Shown piece by piece: positions 1-7,654 of a stretch of DNA of 64,000 bases. The stretch lies in NCBI RefSeq assembly GCF_006965485.1, contig NZ_CP041360.1, positions 5,808,501 to 5,872,500 of the forward strand, written 5' to 3'. Each line of letters opens with the position of its first letter. The stretch's first letter is position 1. Source of the stretch: Spirosoma sp. KCTC 42546. Lineage in GTDB: Bacteria; Bacteroidota; Bacteroidia; Cytophagales; Spirosomataceae. The translations under genes and the position numbers were made by a program. Below the pieces are notes generated by a model, which was given only the letters and a program-made list of their open reading frames with translations, did no database searches and was not told the origin of the DNA.

Positions 1-12
1 TCATAAAAAGTC

Positions 13-597
13 ATGACCACCCGCGAACGCATCTTAAACAGCATTCAGGCAAATCAGCCCTCGCTCCTACCTTTACCCGAGCAGTTTACCTTTACGTCCT
101 CGTTCCCGGATCTGACGAAGCAATTCAGTGATTCATTGGCTTTTGTTGGCGGTATGGCGGTGGTTGTACCCGATCACAAAACCATTGAAGCTCATTTGAA
201 GGAGCATTACCCAGGTATGACCAGTGTAGCGTCAACCTGCCCTGAACTGGCGCATCTGGCCGATAGAGGTCTGGATGTTGCCGATCCACATGAGCTGGCC
301 AGCCTGAACCTGACGATTATTGAAGGCCCGCTGGCCGTTGCCGAAAATGCTGCCATCTGGGTGGACGAACGGCAGTTGCCCCACCGAGTTGTACCAATGA
401 TTACCCAGTACTTAGCCATTATCATCCGGCAATCGACCATTGTACCAAACATGCACGATGCATATAAGAAGCTCAAAGTCAATGAGACGGGATTCGGTAC
501 GTTTATCAGTGGCCCTTCCAAAACCGCCGATATTGAGCAAAGCCTGGTAATTGGAGCCCACGGCGCCCGATCGCTGATTGTGTATGTTCTACCCTGA
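13..597 (+). CDS. lutC: LutC/YkgG-like LUD-domain protein
   Basis: LUD-domain protein of the LutC type. In the LutABC system the three proteins together oxidise L-lactate to pyruvate in the cytoplasm; LutC itself carries no iron-sulfur cysteine motif, and none is seen here. The last 30 residues (165-194) carry the family ending: a GPSxTADIExxLxxGxHG stretch followed by a GARxL tail. At 194 aa the length is normal. ATG at 13 is used; a TAA at 4-6 may be the end of an upstream gene, expected to be lutB, outside the window. Membership of the family is clear; the lactate role is inferred because the partners are not visible. Confidence 0.85.
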   Translation: MTTRERILNSIQANQPSLLPLPEQFTFTSSFPDLTKQFSDSLAFVGGMAVVVPDHKTIEAHLKEHYPGMTSVASTCPELAHLADRGLDVADPHELASLNLTIIEGPLAVAENAAIWVDERQLPHRVVPMITQYLAIIIRQSTIVPNMHDAYKKLKVNETGFGTFISGPSKTADIEQSLVIGAHGARSLIVYVLP

Positions 598-628
598 TAG
601 CTAGTATAGTACAACATTCACGTTAGCC

Positions 629-1480
629 TTGACTTCCTCCGACGCTATTTCTACCTACCAGCCCACGTTATTTTCGATTGCCTATCGAATGACCGGGGAA
701 GTAATGGTTAGTGAAGATATTGTTCAGGATGTCTTCATAAAGTGGATGAGTCGGCCGTTGGAGGCTATTCAGGATGACAAAGCCTATCTGGCCAAGAGTG
801 TCATAAACGCGTCGCTTAATCACCTGGCGCAGGTAAAACGGCATCGGGAAGCGTATAAAGGTGTTTGGCTACCAGAACCCGTTTTGGCCGACAGTCATGT
901 TAGTGACGCCAAACTGGACATTTCGTACGGATTCATGCTCCTGCTGGAAAAACTGTCGCCCCTGGAGCGAGCCGTTTTCGTGCTCAAGGAAAGCTTCGAT
1001 TTTGGGTATCCCGAATTAGCCCAGTTGTTCGATACAACGGACGTTAATTGTCGGCAACTTTACCGACGGGCGAACGAAAAAATCGCGGGAGCTAACCGCC
1101 GTTTTGTTATCGATCCAACTCAGCAACAGGCACTTCTGGATGCCTTTTCCAAAGCCAGCGAAACGGGTAATATCGACCTATTGATCCAATTACTCAAAGC
1201 AGATGTAGCCGTTTACTCGGATGGAGGTGGCAAGATTTCGGCCGCCCTCAAACCACTGGTCGGTTCAGCTATCGTTGAACAGTTTCTGCGATCACTCACC
1301 ACTAAGCAACGGGATAAATTGCTTGTCCGGCCAACCCTGGTCAATGGTGAGCTGGGTTTAGTATTCAGCCAAAAGGATACCCAACTGCTTGATACGGTTA
1401 TGGTTATCGAATCTGACCCGACCGGTATCAGTCGGCTTTATTTCATTCGTAACCCGGATAAATTAGCCCATCTCCATTAA
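629..1480 (+). CDS. ECF41-family RNA polymerase sigma factor
   Basis: Extracytoplasmic-function sigma factor with a fused C-terminal SnoaL/NTF2-like domain. Sigma region 2 (residues about 10-75, with YRMTGEV and SEDIVQDVF) and region 4 (about 100-150) are followed by a 130-residue extension. Three marks of group ECF41 are visible: WLPEP at 80-84, DGGGK at 198-202 and NPDKL at 275-279. In this group the C-terminal domain modulates sigma activity in place of a separate anti-sigma factor. The start is TTG at 629: the first ATG is residue 21, which would cut into region 2. The two following genes match the usual ECF41 partner arrangement, so they are its likely targets. Confidence 0.92.
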   Translation: MTSSDAISTYQPTLFSIAYRMTGEVMVSEDIVQDVFIKWMSRPLEAIQDDKAYLAKSVINASLNHLAQVKRHREAYKGVWLPEPVLADSHVSDAKLDISYGFMLLLEKLSPLERAVFVLKESFDFGYPELAQLFDTTDVNCRQLYRRANEKIAGANRRFVIDPTQQQALLDAFSKASETGNIDLLIQLLKADVAVYSDGGGKISAALKPLVGSAIVEQFLRSLTTKQRDKLLVRPTLVNGELGLVFSQKDTQLLDTVMVIESDPTGISRLYFIRNPDKLAHLH

Positions 1481-1552
1481 TTTTCAGGGCGCCTGTCACA
1501 AACTACGGCCCTGGTTTGTCTTGTGTGAGATTTCATCAAAAATGTTATTCTT

Positions 1553-1999
1553 ATGCAAGTCAAGCAAGTCCGCTGGGTACCAATCACCCTTCTTTATTTA
1601 GCCATAACCAATGCGTTTCCGGGTGTGTGGGCCCTGTTCATGCCCCGTAGTTTTTATTCGTCCTTCCCTGGCTTTGGCCGGGTTTGGGTGGCCGTTGATG
1701 GTCCTTATAACGAACACCTGATCCGGGATGTAGGTGGCTTCTTTCTATCTCTTTCGGTGCTTACTTTTCTGGCCTTACTGGCTCCTCGTCTGGTAGCTGT
1801 TCGGGCCACAGCTATCTGCCTGCTGACGTTTACTACGCCCCATCTGCTGTATCATCTGATGCACTTACACATGCTTCCGCTTATTGATCAGGTCGGGAAC
1901 GTAGTGGCACTATCCGCCGGAGTATTACTTCCCATTCTGCTGTTGCTCCACAAACCTGTCCAATCTGCCCTACCCTACTCAGAATCTTCTCATGAATAA
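1553..1999 (+). CDS. Four-helix integral membrane protein in the ECF41 cassette
   Basis: Small membrane protein of 148 aa without a function I can name. Four hydrophobic segments are visible at about residues 8-30, 59-78, 81-100 and 112-132; there is a His-rich stretch between segments 3 and 4 (HLLYHLMHLHML) that could bind a metal or cofactor, which is speculation. It starts 72 bp after the ECF41 sigma gene and overlaps the following oxidoreductase gene by 8 bp, so the two are probably translated together. The context suggests it is part of the sigma factor's target operon. Confidence 0.8.
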   Translation: MQVKQVRWVPITLLYLAITNAFPGVWALFMPRSFYSSFPGFGRVWVAVDGPYNEHLIRDVGGFFLSLSVLTFLALLAPRLVAVRATAICLLTFTTPHLLYHLMHLHMLPLIDQVGNVVALSAGVLLPILLLLHKPVQSALPYSESSHE

Positions 2000-2792
2000 G
2001 AGCTTAGTCATCGGCGGATCGGGTGTATTGGGCTCGGCAGTTGTACATGAACTACAGAAAAGCCAGATCAACTTCCAGATCGGAAGCCGTAACCCCATCA
2101 AAACAGATTCGTATAGTACCGTCAATCAGGCATCTGTGCCCTGGACGCACACCAACCTGGCCACGGGAGACGGCCTCTCAGAAGCACTTGCCGGAGTCGA
2201 TACGGTTTTTCATTTGGCTACAGGGCAGGGAAAAATTGGGCGTGAGTCAGACGAAGTTGTGTTTACCCGTAACCTGCTGAATGCAGTGAAGCAGTCAAAC
2301 GTGAAGCACTTGATTTACAGTTCCATTGTGGGTGTCGACAAAATTCCCTACAGCTATTACCAGGCTAAACTCAACGCCGAAAAATTGATTCAGGCGAGCC
2401 AGGTGCCTTACACAATTTTACGCGCGACTCAATTCCACGATTTCGTCGACTTTGTACTGGGGAAACTACTGAACTTACCTATTGGGTTTGTCCCAAAAAA
2501 GCTATTGATTCAGCCCATTGATGTTGTAGTCGTGGCGCAGGAATTGTGTCGACTGGCTCAGGCTGGTAGCCAGCAGACTACTTTACAGTTAGGAGGACCG
2601 AAGGTGTATGATGCAGGAACACTAGCGAAACGCTGGATGCAACACCGGAAGGTTTCAAAACCAATCATCCCGATTCCTGCCATTGGGGCAATTATGAAGC
2701 CTATTGCAGCGGGTCGTGCGACCTGCCCGGAAGCGGCCATCGGCACAAAAACCTGGAAAGCGTATCTGACGGAACGGTATGGCGAGTTTTAG
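1992..2792 (+). CDS. NAD(P)-binding SDR/NmrA-type oxidoreductase
   Basis: Atypical short-chain dehydrogenase of the NmrA/epimerase-like kind. The Rossmann fold starts at once with GGSGVLG at residues 8-14, and a YxxxK pair is present (Y122, K126). Substrate unknown. At 266 aa the length is usual. The ATG overlaps the preceding membrane-protein gene by 8 bp. NAD(P)-dependent epimerase-like proteins, carboxymuconolactone decarboxylases and other oxidoreductases are the recurrent neighbours of ECF41 sigma factors, so this is the expected cassette partner and probably ECF41-controlled. Confidence 0.88.
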   Translation: MNKSLVIGGSGVLGSAVVHELQKSQINFQIGSRNPIKTDSYSTVNQASVPWTHTNLATGDGLSEALAGVDTVFHLATGQGKIGRESDEVVFTRNLLNAVKQSNVKHLIYSSIVGVDKIPYSYYQAKLNAEKLIQASQVPYTILRATQFHDFVDFVLGKLLNLPIGFVPKKLLIQPIDVVVVAQELCRLAQAGSQQTTLQLGGPKVYDAGTLAKRWMQHRKVSKPIIPIPAIGAIMKPIAAGRATCPEAAIGTKTWKAYLTERYGEF

Positions 2793-2883
2793 AAGACTAT
2801 CTGAAAACGGAGGCTGAAAACGAAAAAGCAATCAGAGGGATGATTAACTAGATAAGCTGGCTGTTTTTCACCCACTTGTGCGC

Positions 2884-2891
2884 TAACTTTA
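2884..2891 (+). promoter_or_regulatory. Near-consensus Bacteroidota -7 element
   Basis: TAACTTTA differs by one base from the Bacteroidota -7 consensus TAnnTTTG. It lies 19 bp before the ATG of the serine hydrolase gene. No clear -33 TTG element is seen at the expected distance. Confidence 0.4.
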
Positions 2892-2910
2892 CAGAGCTGC
2901 TTCATCTTTC

Positions 2911-4041
2911 ATGACTCCTTCCTCAAACTATATGACTTCGTTATCGATACCGAAACTCCGCACGATTCCGGTTTTACTTCTCGCGATTCTCTTCTGTCTG
3001 GATCTGGGATGGGCGCAACCGATCAACCAGATTTCTGCGGACAGTGTGGATGCAATTGTCCGTACCCACATGACCAATAAACACATTCAGGGTGTTTCGA
3101 TCGCCATTGTCCGTCAGGGAAAGGTGATACTGGCCAAAGGGTATGGGCTGGCCAACGTCGAACTGAATGTTCCTGCGACTCCACAAAGCGTGTATGCGAT
3201 TGCTTCTGTCAGCAAACAATTTCTTGCAACCGGTATTCTGATGCTGGCGCAGGAAGGTAAGCTGAAACTCGACGATGATATTCACAAATACTACCCGCAG
3301 GCTCCTCAAACCTGGCAGGGCATTACGTTACGACATTTATTGTCGCACACATCAGGAATCGTCCGGGAAGCACCCGCGTTTGACCCGGCCAAAATTCAGC
3401 CCGACTCGGTTGTGGTTCAGTCGGCGTTTCCGTTGCCTTTAGAGTTTCCGATTGGCACAAAGTGGCAATATTGTAACGTAGGTTATTTTGCGTTGGCCGA
3501 TGTTATCAGTAAAGTATCAGGACAACCCTGGGCTACCTTTCTGAAACAACGGGTTTTCAGTCCATTAGGCATGACCGCCACCCGGACCACGACCCTCAGT
3601 GAAATTGTACCGAACCGGGTCGATGGCTATGAATGGGACAAAGATCATCTTCATCGGGCCATCCCTTACCGGGCATTGCGTCCCAGCGGAGCCTTTCTGT
3701 CGACGGTTCTGGATTTAGCGAAATGGGATGCTGCGTTGTACACCTCCAACTATCTGACCGAAGCCAGTCAGAAGCAGATGCTGACACCCTTTGTGCTTAA
3801 AGACGGCACGCCCTACCCCTATGGACTAGGCTGGCGGGTTGATACGTTTCAGGGCACGCAATGGGTTCACCACGGCGGCTCGTTACCCGGATTTCGGACG
3901 GAGTACGCCCGTTTCCCACAGAAGGGCCTATCCATTATTATCCTGACAAATGGCGAAGAAGCCAGTCCCGAAACCATAGCGAAGGAAATTGCTACCCTTT
4001 TTTTGCGATCGGGAGCAGGTAAAGTGGCTAGTGGGAAGTAA
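2911..4041 (+). CDS. Exported beta-lactamase-family serine hydrolase
   Basis: Serine hydrolase of the class C beta-lactamase/D-alanyl-D-alanine carboxypeptidase (PF00144) fold. It has a signal peptide (hydrophobic run residues 19-33, likely cleavage after WAQ) and all three active-site motifs: SVSK (S99, K102), YCN (187-189) and HHGG (320-323). Proteins of this family are mostly esterases, peptidases or amidases acting in the periplasm, so resistance should not be assumed. A second ATG at 2932 gives an equally good signal peptide and could be the true start. It converges with the amidohydrolase gene across a repeat-filled gap. Confidence 0.88.
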   Translation: MTPSSNYMTSLSIPKLRTIPVLLLAILFCLDLGWAQPINQISADSVDAIVRTHMTNKHIQGVSIAIVRQGKVILAKGYGLANVELNVPATPQSVYAIASVSKQFLATGILMLAQEGKLKLDDDIHKYYPQAPQTWQGITLRHLLSHTSGIVREAPAFDPAKIQPDSVVVQSAFPLPLEFPIGTKWQYCNVGYFALADVISKVSGQPWATFLKQRVFSPLGMTATRTTTLSEIVPNRVDGYEWDKDHLHRAIPYRALRPSGAFLSTVLDLAKWDAALYTSNYLTEASQKQMLTPFVLKDGTPYPYGLGWRVDTFQGTQWVHHGGSLPGFRTEYARFPQKGLSIIILTNGEEASPETIAKEIATLFLRSGAGKVASGK

Positions 4042-4043
4042 AA

Positions 4044-4250
4044 ATTAACCGCAATGGCGCAAGGGGTGTGATGTCAGATTCTTAAATCAGACGTTTTAGG
4101 TTTCTCAAAACCTATTTTCTCTCAATAGGTTTTGAGAAACCTAAAACGTCGGTTATTAGTAACCGACACCACATTAACCACAGCAAAAGGTCGCAAAGAA
4201 TAGAACCTTTGCGACCTTTGCGTTAACCCTTGCGCCTTTGCGTTAAAACC
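4044..4250. repeat. TTTGCG-type inverted repeat enclosing another element
   Basis: An outer inverted repeat pairs about 4044-4065 with 4227-4250 (left arm TTAACCGCAATGGCGCAAGG, right arm the complement with few differences). The right side is built from near-tandem units of the form CCTTTGCG. A further perfect 13-bp stem with an 8-nt loop is present at 4186-4198/4207-4219 (AAAGGTCGCAAAG). The 105-bp three-hairpin element (4068-4172) sits inside the loop. The whole block fills the gap between two convergent genes and may end transcription in both directions. Confidence 0.7.
4068..4172. repeat. Three-hairpin palindromic element, copy 1
   Basis: A 105-bp element symmetric about 4120. The central stem is a perfect 27-bp inverted repeat (4090-4116 with 4124-4150, 7-nt loop) containing the core GGTTTCTCAAAACCT. 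It is flanked by two short hairpins with 4-nt loops: 4072-4093 (imperfect) and 4147-4168 (8 pairs). The ends are GTG and CAC. Two further copies occur at 49300-49409 and 52765-52869. It holds no open reading frame of note. It may be a small non-autonomous repeat or a structured RNA or DNA signal; the family is not one I can name. Confidence 0.85.
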
Positions 4251-4258
4251 CTTAAATC

Positions 4259-7200
4259 CTATTTCAACAACTCAGCCAGTGGCCAGACGTTCCCGTTTTT
4301 AATTGTATAGCGAACATTCATAGAATCCCGAATTTTGGTCAGCGGGTCGCCATCAACGGCAATTAAATCAGCTATTTTACCCGCTTCAATACTGCCCAGA
4401 TCATTACCCACACCAGCCGCTTCGGCGGACCATAGTGTAGCGCCCCGTAATGTCTCGAAAGGCGTTACGCCCCCTTCTACCCAGTTCTGCAATTCTACCT
4501 GTAAGCTTAGTCCGTAAGGAATCAGCGGTGAGTCGGTTCCCGGTGTCATGCGTCCGCCCGCGTCGATGAATTTCTTCACATTGCTGGCCAGCGTTTTAAA
4601 ATTCTCGACCGCCCCCGGCATGATCCGACGCATGGTTTGCTGCTGCGCCATCAGGTTGTTCCGGTACACCTCATTGTAAAAATGAACGTACGGCGGGTAG
4701 CTCAATAAGCTAGTATCCTTTCGGGTCTGGAACGAAAAACCGCCCTGTAAGCTCGTGGTAGGCGTCATATTCATACCCGACTTCGCGATCAGGTTCAGCA
4801 CATCGGCATAGATATGGTTCGTTGAGGTCAGCTTCATCGAGAAACCCCGGCGGCTGGTGGCCGACGAATGTTCAACGCCATCGATATTGTACTTCACGGC
4901 CGGATACAGTTCGTGCGAGGTGACGGGAATCCCAATCTGATGCGCCAGATCGGCAGCAAGTTGCTGCAAGCGGTCGGGTAAGCGGACGTAGCATTTCAGC
5001 AGATCGTAGTCCAGTCGTTTGGCCCGGTCGAGTTCCATGCGCAGTTGGGCTTCACTTCGGATACTGGTAGCCAGCCCATAATACAGTCGATAGCCTTCGT
5101 TCAGGGTTCCAGTGAAAAACGAGCGTGGGCCCGGCCGGATACCCGCATCCCAGGACTCCCTTCGTTCAAGCGCATCGTAGGGATCGGCACCCGTTTCGCG
5201 AATACTGGTAATGCCGTGGCTCAGCCAGATACGCCCCTGTTTTTCGCCGGACAAAATGGTCTGGTGGGTGTGCATCTCCCAAAGGCCAGGCATAACGGTG
5301 AGTTTAGAGGCATCCACGAGTTTGCCCTTGCGTCCGGCTTTATGTGGCTCAATAGCCTGAATTCGGCTGCCTGCCAGAATAATGTCGACGTTCTCGCGGT
5401 ACTTATTTGTTTTACCGTCGAAGAGTTTACCCGCGTGAATAATCGTGGGTTCTACAGGCAATTTCGGCTGGTAGGTCAACGTCAACGGAATAATCGAAAC
5501 CTTACCCGTTGTTATGTCCATCTGCTTGAGCGAATCAATGGCCATATAGACCAGCGTCTTCGAATCGGCGGTCCAGGTCATGTTGTCGGCCAGTGCCTTC
5601 GTACGTTGAACGGCTGGCCCCGTCTGCTTCCCTTCCGGTGTAACGGGCAACGTCCAGAGTACGCCATCGAGCACGTACGCCATCCACTTGCCATCCGGCG
5701 ACCAGCTTGGGCCACTCCGTCCCCGGAAACTGATGGTCTGATTCGCCGAATCGGGTTTCATTTCCGACGCACTCCCTCCACCCTGACTGGGGATGATCAG
5801 AAACTGGTTCAGCCCTTCCCGAAACCGGCTGGAATAGATATCCAGCGCCGAGACCGCAATCTGCTTGCCATCCGGCGACCAGCTCGGTACACCGGGTCCA
5901 AAGAGTGGATCATATACTTTTTGAGGTATGGCAAAGGGTTGATCTTCTGATGTTGGGAAAGTGATGGTGTGCAACACGCTACGGCCAAAAGCGGCCCGGT
6001 CGAGCATGAAGAATGCAATCCGTTTGCCATCGGGCGCAAAAATCGGGGTATTGATTTCCTCCGTTCCATTCGTCAACTGGCGGTCCTGGCCCGTTTTCAA
6101 ATCTCTGGCCCATAAATTAATCCCCCCTGATCGATCCGAGGTAAAGATCAGGAATCGACCATCAGGTGAAAAACAAGGATCGGCCTCAATAAACGCATCG
6201 TTAGTTAACTTCTGTGGAACGGCTACACCAATATCCAGCCAGTATAGGTCACCAAGGGCCGAGAAAACAACGGCTTTCCCATCTGGCGAAACAACCGGTG
6301 CCCGGATACCTTTAACGGGTCGGGGCTTAGGATTATCGAGCAGGTATTTTTTGCGCGTATAGGGCTTACGGTTCAGGGCAAAAGTAGCCTGCCAGGCCAG
6401 TTTTTCGGTCTTAGCGAAATCGGCAGCCATATGCTTTATCGCGCCATCGGCGGTATACCAGATAGAACCATCGGCAGCTATGGATGGCCGAAACGGGAAT
6501 ACATCTTCGCGGGTTGCCGATAGTACTTTAAGGTCAGCACTGGATTTGATCTCTTTCACCACCAGCGACGTTGCGCCATCGGCTACTGCCTGTAAAATCA
6601 GCGAGCTACCATCTTTTGTCCAGGCCGGTGCCCCAAGCGTGGCGGTCGTTTTCCAGATCAATGTCTCTTTGCCCCCTTCCCAAACGTACAAGCCAGAAGC
6701 ATCTGACCGGGTAGCAATATACGCAATGCGATTTCCATCGGGCGAGTAGGTTGGGGAATACTCGTTCCCTCCATTTTCTGTCAATTGGTTCAGTTCGTTC
6801 GTTTTCAGCGTAAGCACCCACAGGTTGTAACTCCCGCCCTTGTCCGATGAGAAAATCAGTTTACTTCCATCAGGAGAATAACCTGGCTCCCGATAGTCAA
6901 ACTCGCCAGTGGTGTGTTTTTGTAAGTCGGAGCCATCGGGTTTTATACTATAAATGTGGAAGGTGCCGTCGCGGAAGGAGGAGTAGGTAATCCGTTTCCC
7001 GTCCGGCGACCAGGCCGGTTGGTGCGCATCGTCACGAAAGTCCGTTAAGGCTTTCGCAACGCCACCTTTAGCCGACAATAGCCAGATGGTTCCCTGCATG
7101 TCCATCACAATCGACTGACCATCGGGTGAGAGCGCGGCTGCCATATTGGTCCCTTCCGAAACCGTGATGCGTAAGGAATCAGATTGGGCCTTCGACCGGA

Positions 7201-7264
7201 CAACGCAAATTCCTAACAGGAGTAAAAGCCAGATAGACCGACTTAGTACAGAATGGATCGTCAT
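4259..7264 (-). CDS. Exported PD40-repeat amidohydrolase
   Basis: Large exported protein (1001 aa) joining a TolB-like PD40 beta-propeller region to a metal-dependent amidohydrolase. A signal peptide (residues 1-27, ending SKAQ) is followed by many SPDG-containing repeats to about residue 620. The amidohydrolase part begins near 630 and shows the metal-binding HxH (MHTHQ, near residue 664) and a late aspartate in TPGTDSP (near 910). Such fusions are annotated as amidohydrolase or prolidase-like; the substrate is unknown. It probably acts in the periplasm. It stands alone, divergent from the beta-helix lipoprotein gene across 390 bp. Confidence 0.9.
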   Translation of the reverse strand: MTIHSVLSRSIWLLLLLGICVVRSKAQSDSLRITVSEGTNMAAALSPDGQSIVMDMQGTIWLLSAKGGVAKALTDFRDDAHQPAWSPDGKRITYSSFRDGTFHIYSIKPDGSDLQKHTTGEFDYREPGYSPDGSKLIFSSDKGGSYNLWVLTLKTNELNQLTENGGNEYSPTYSPDGNRIAYIATRSDASGLYVWEGGKETLIWKTTATLGAPAWTKDGSSLILQAVADGATSLVVKEIKSSADLKVLSATREDVFPFRPSIAADGSIWYTADGAIKHMAADFAKTEKLAWQATFALNRKPYTRKKYLLDNPKPRPVKGIRAPVVSPDGKAVVFSALGDLYWLDIGVAVPQKLTNDAFIEADPCFSPDGRFLIFTSDRSGGINLWARDLKTGQDRQLTNGTEEINTPIFAPDGKRIAFFMLDRAAFGRSVLHTITFPTSEDQPFAIPQKVYDPLFGPGVPSWSPDGKQIAVSALDIYSSRFREGLNQFLIIPSQGGGSASEMKPDSANQTISFRGRSGPSWSPDGKWMAYVLDGVLWTLPVTPEGKQTGPAVQRTKALADNMTWTADSKTLVYMAIDSLKQMDITTGKVSIIPLTLTYQPKLPVEPTIIHAGKLFDGKTNKYRENVDIILAGSRIQAIEPHKAGRKGKLVDASKLTVMPGLWEMHTHQTILSGEKQGRIWLSHGITSIRETGADPYDALERRESWDAGIRPGPRSFFTGTLNEGYRLYYGLATSIRSEAQLRMELDRAKRLDYDLLKCYVRLPDRLQQLAADLAHQIGIPVTSHELYPAVKYNIDGVEHSSATSRRGFSMKLTSTNHIYADVLNLIAKSGMNMTPTTSLQGGFSFQTRKDTSLLSYPPYVHFYNEVYRNNLMAQQQTMRRIMPGAVENFKTLASNVKKFIDAGGRMTPGTDSPLIPYGLSLQVELQNWVEGGVTPFETLRGATLWSAEAAGVGNDLGSIEAGKIADLIAVDGDPLTKIRDSMNVRYTIKNGNVWPLAELLK

Positions 7265-7654
7265 AGACTAGGTTAGTTAGTGGTAAAAAAGAGAGAAAAA
7301 GGGGCAACTGATTTCAAAAAAATAACGGGTAGTCATTGATCTGGAATCACCTGATCACACAGAATAAGCCTATTCTATATTCGTAAAATCAATAGAAATC
7401 CTGCACGATCAAAATCGTGTAATTTTTCCATTAAAATTCATTAAAATACCTATCAATCAGTTGATTAACAGGCGAATACAAATCAACAATAGGCAATATA
7501 CCGAATGGGTTTTTAAATCCAAACAGGGCTTTGTAAACCTTGGAATTTTATAGGAAGGGGAATATCAATTCAGCTATATTTCTTTTCATGTGCCACATTC
7601 TATTTACTCCACTCGTATACACTAGTAAGTAAATACGCTCTGGTAACCCATAAA
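7265..7654. other. Divergent AT-rich intergenic region
   Basis: 390 bp between two divergent genes, so it should hold both promoters. It is AT-rich. No exact TAnnTTTG element was found on either strand. A small hairpin (CACGAT at 7403-7408, ATCGTG at 7413-7418, 4-nt loop) is followed by TAATTTTT, which would resemble a weak terminator or an operator. No gene is supported here. Confidence 0.45.

Noticed and set aside
2911..4041. Serine beta-lactamase resistance gene
   Set aside because: Motifs are those of the broad PF00144 hydrolase family, mostly esterases and peptidases; the same applies to 54904-56475.
4042..4258. Terminal inverted repeats of an insertion sequence
   Set aside because: There is no room for a transposase gene; the palindromes belong to small non-coding repeats.
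5045..5950. Long open frame on the plus strand opposite the PD40-amidohydrolase gene
   Set aside because: It lies wholly within a well-supported minus-strand gene, and its translation has no domain or signal; it is a shadow frame.
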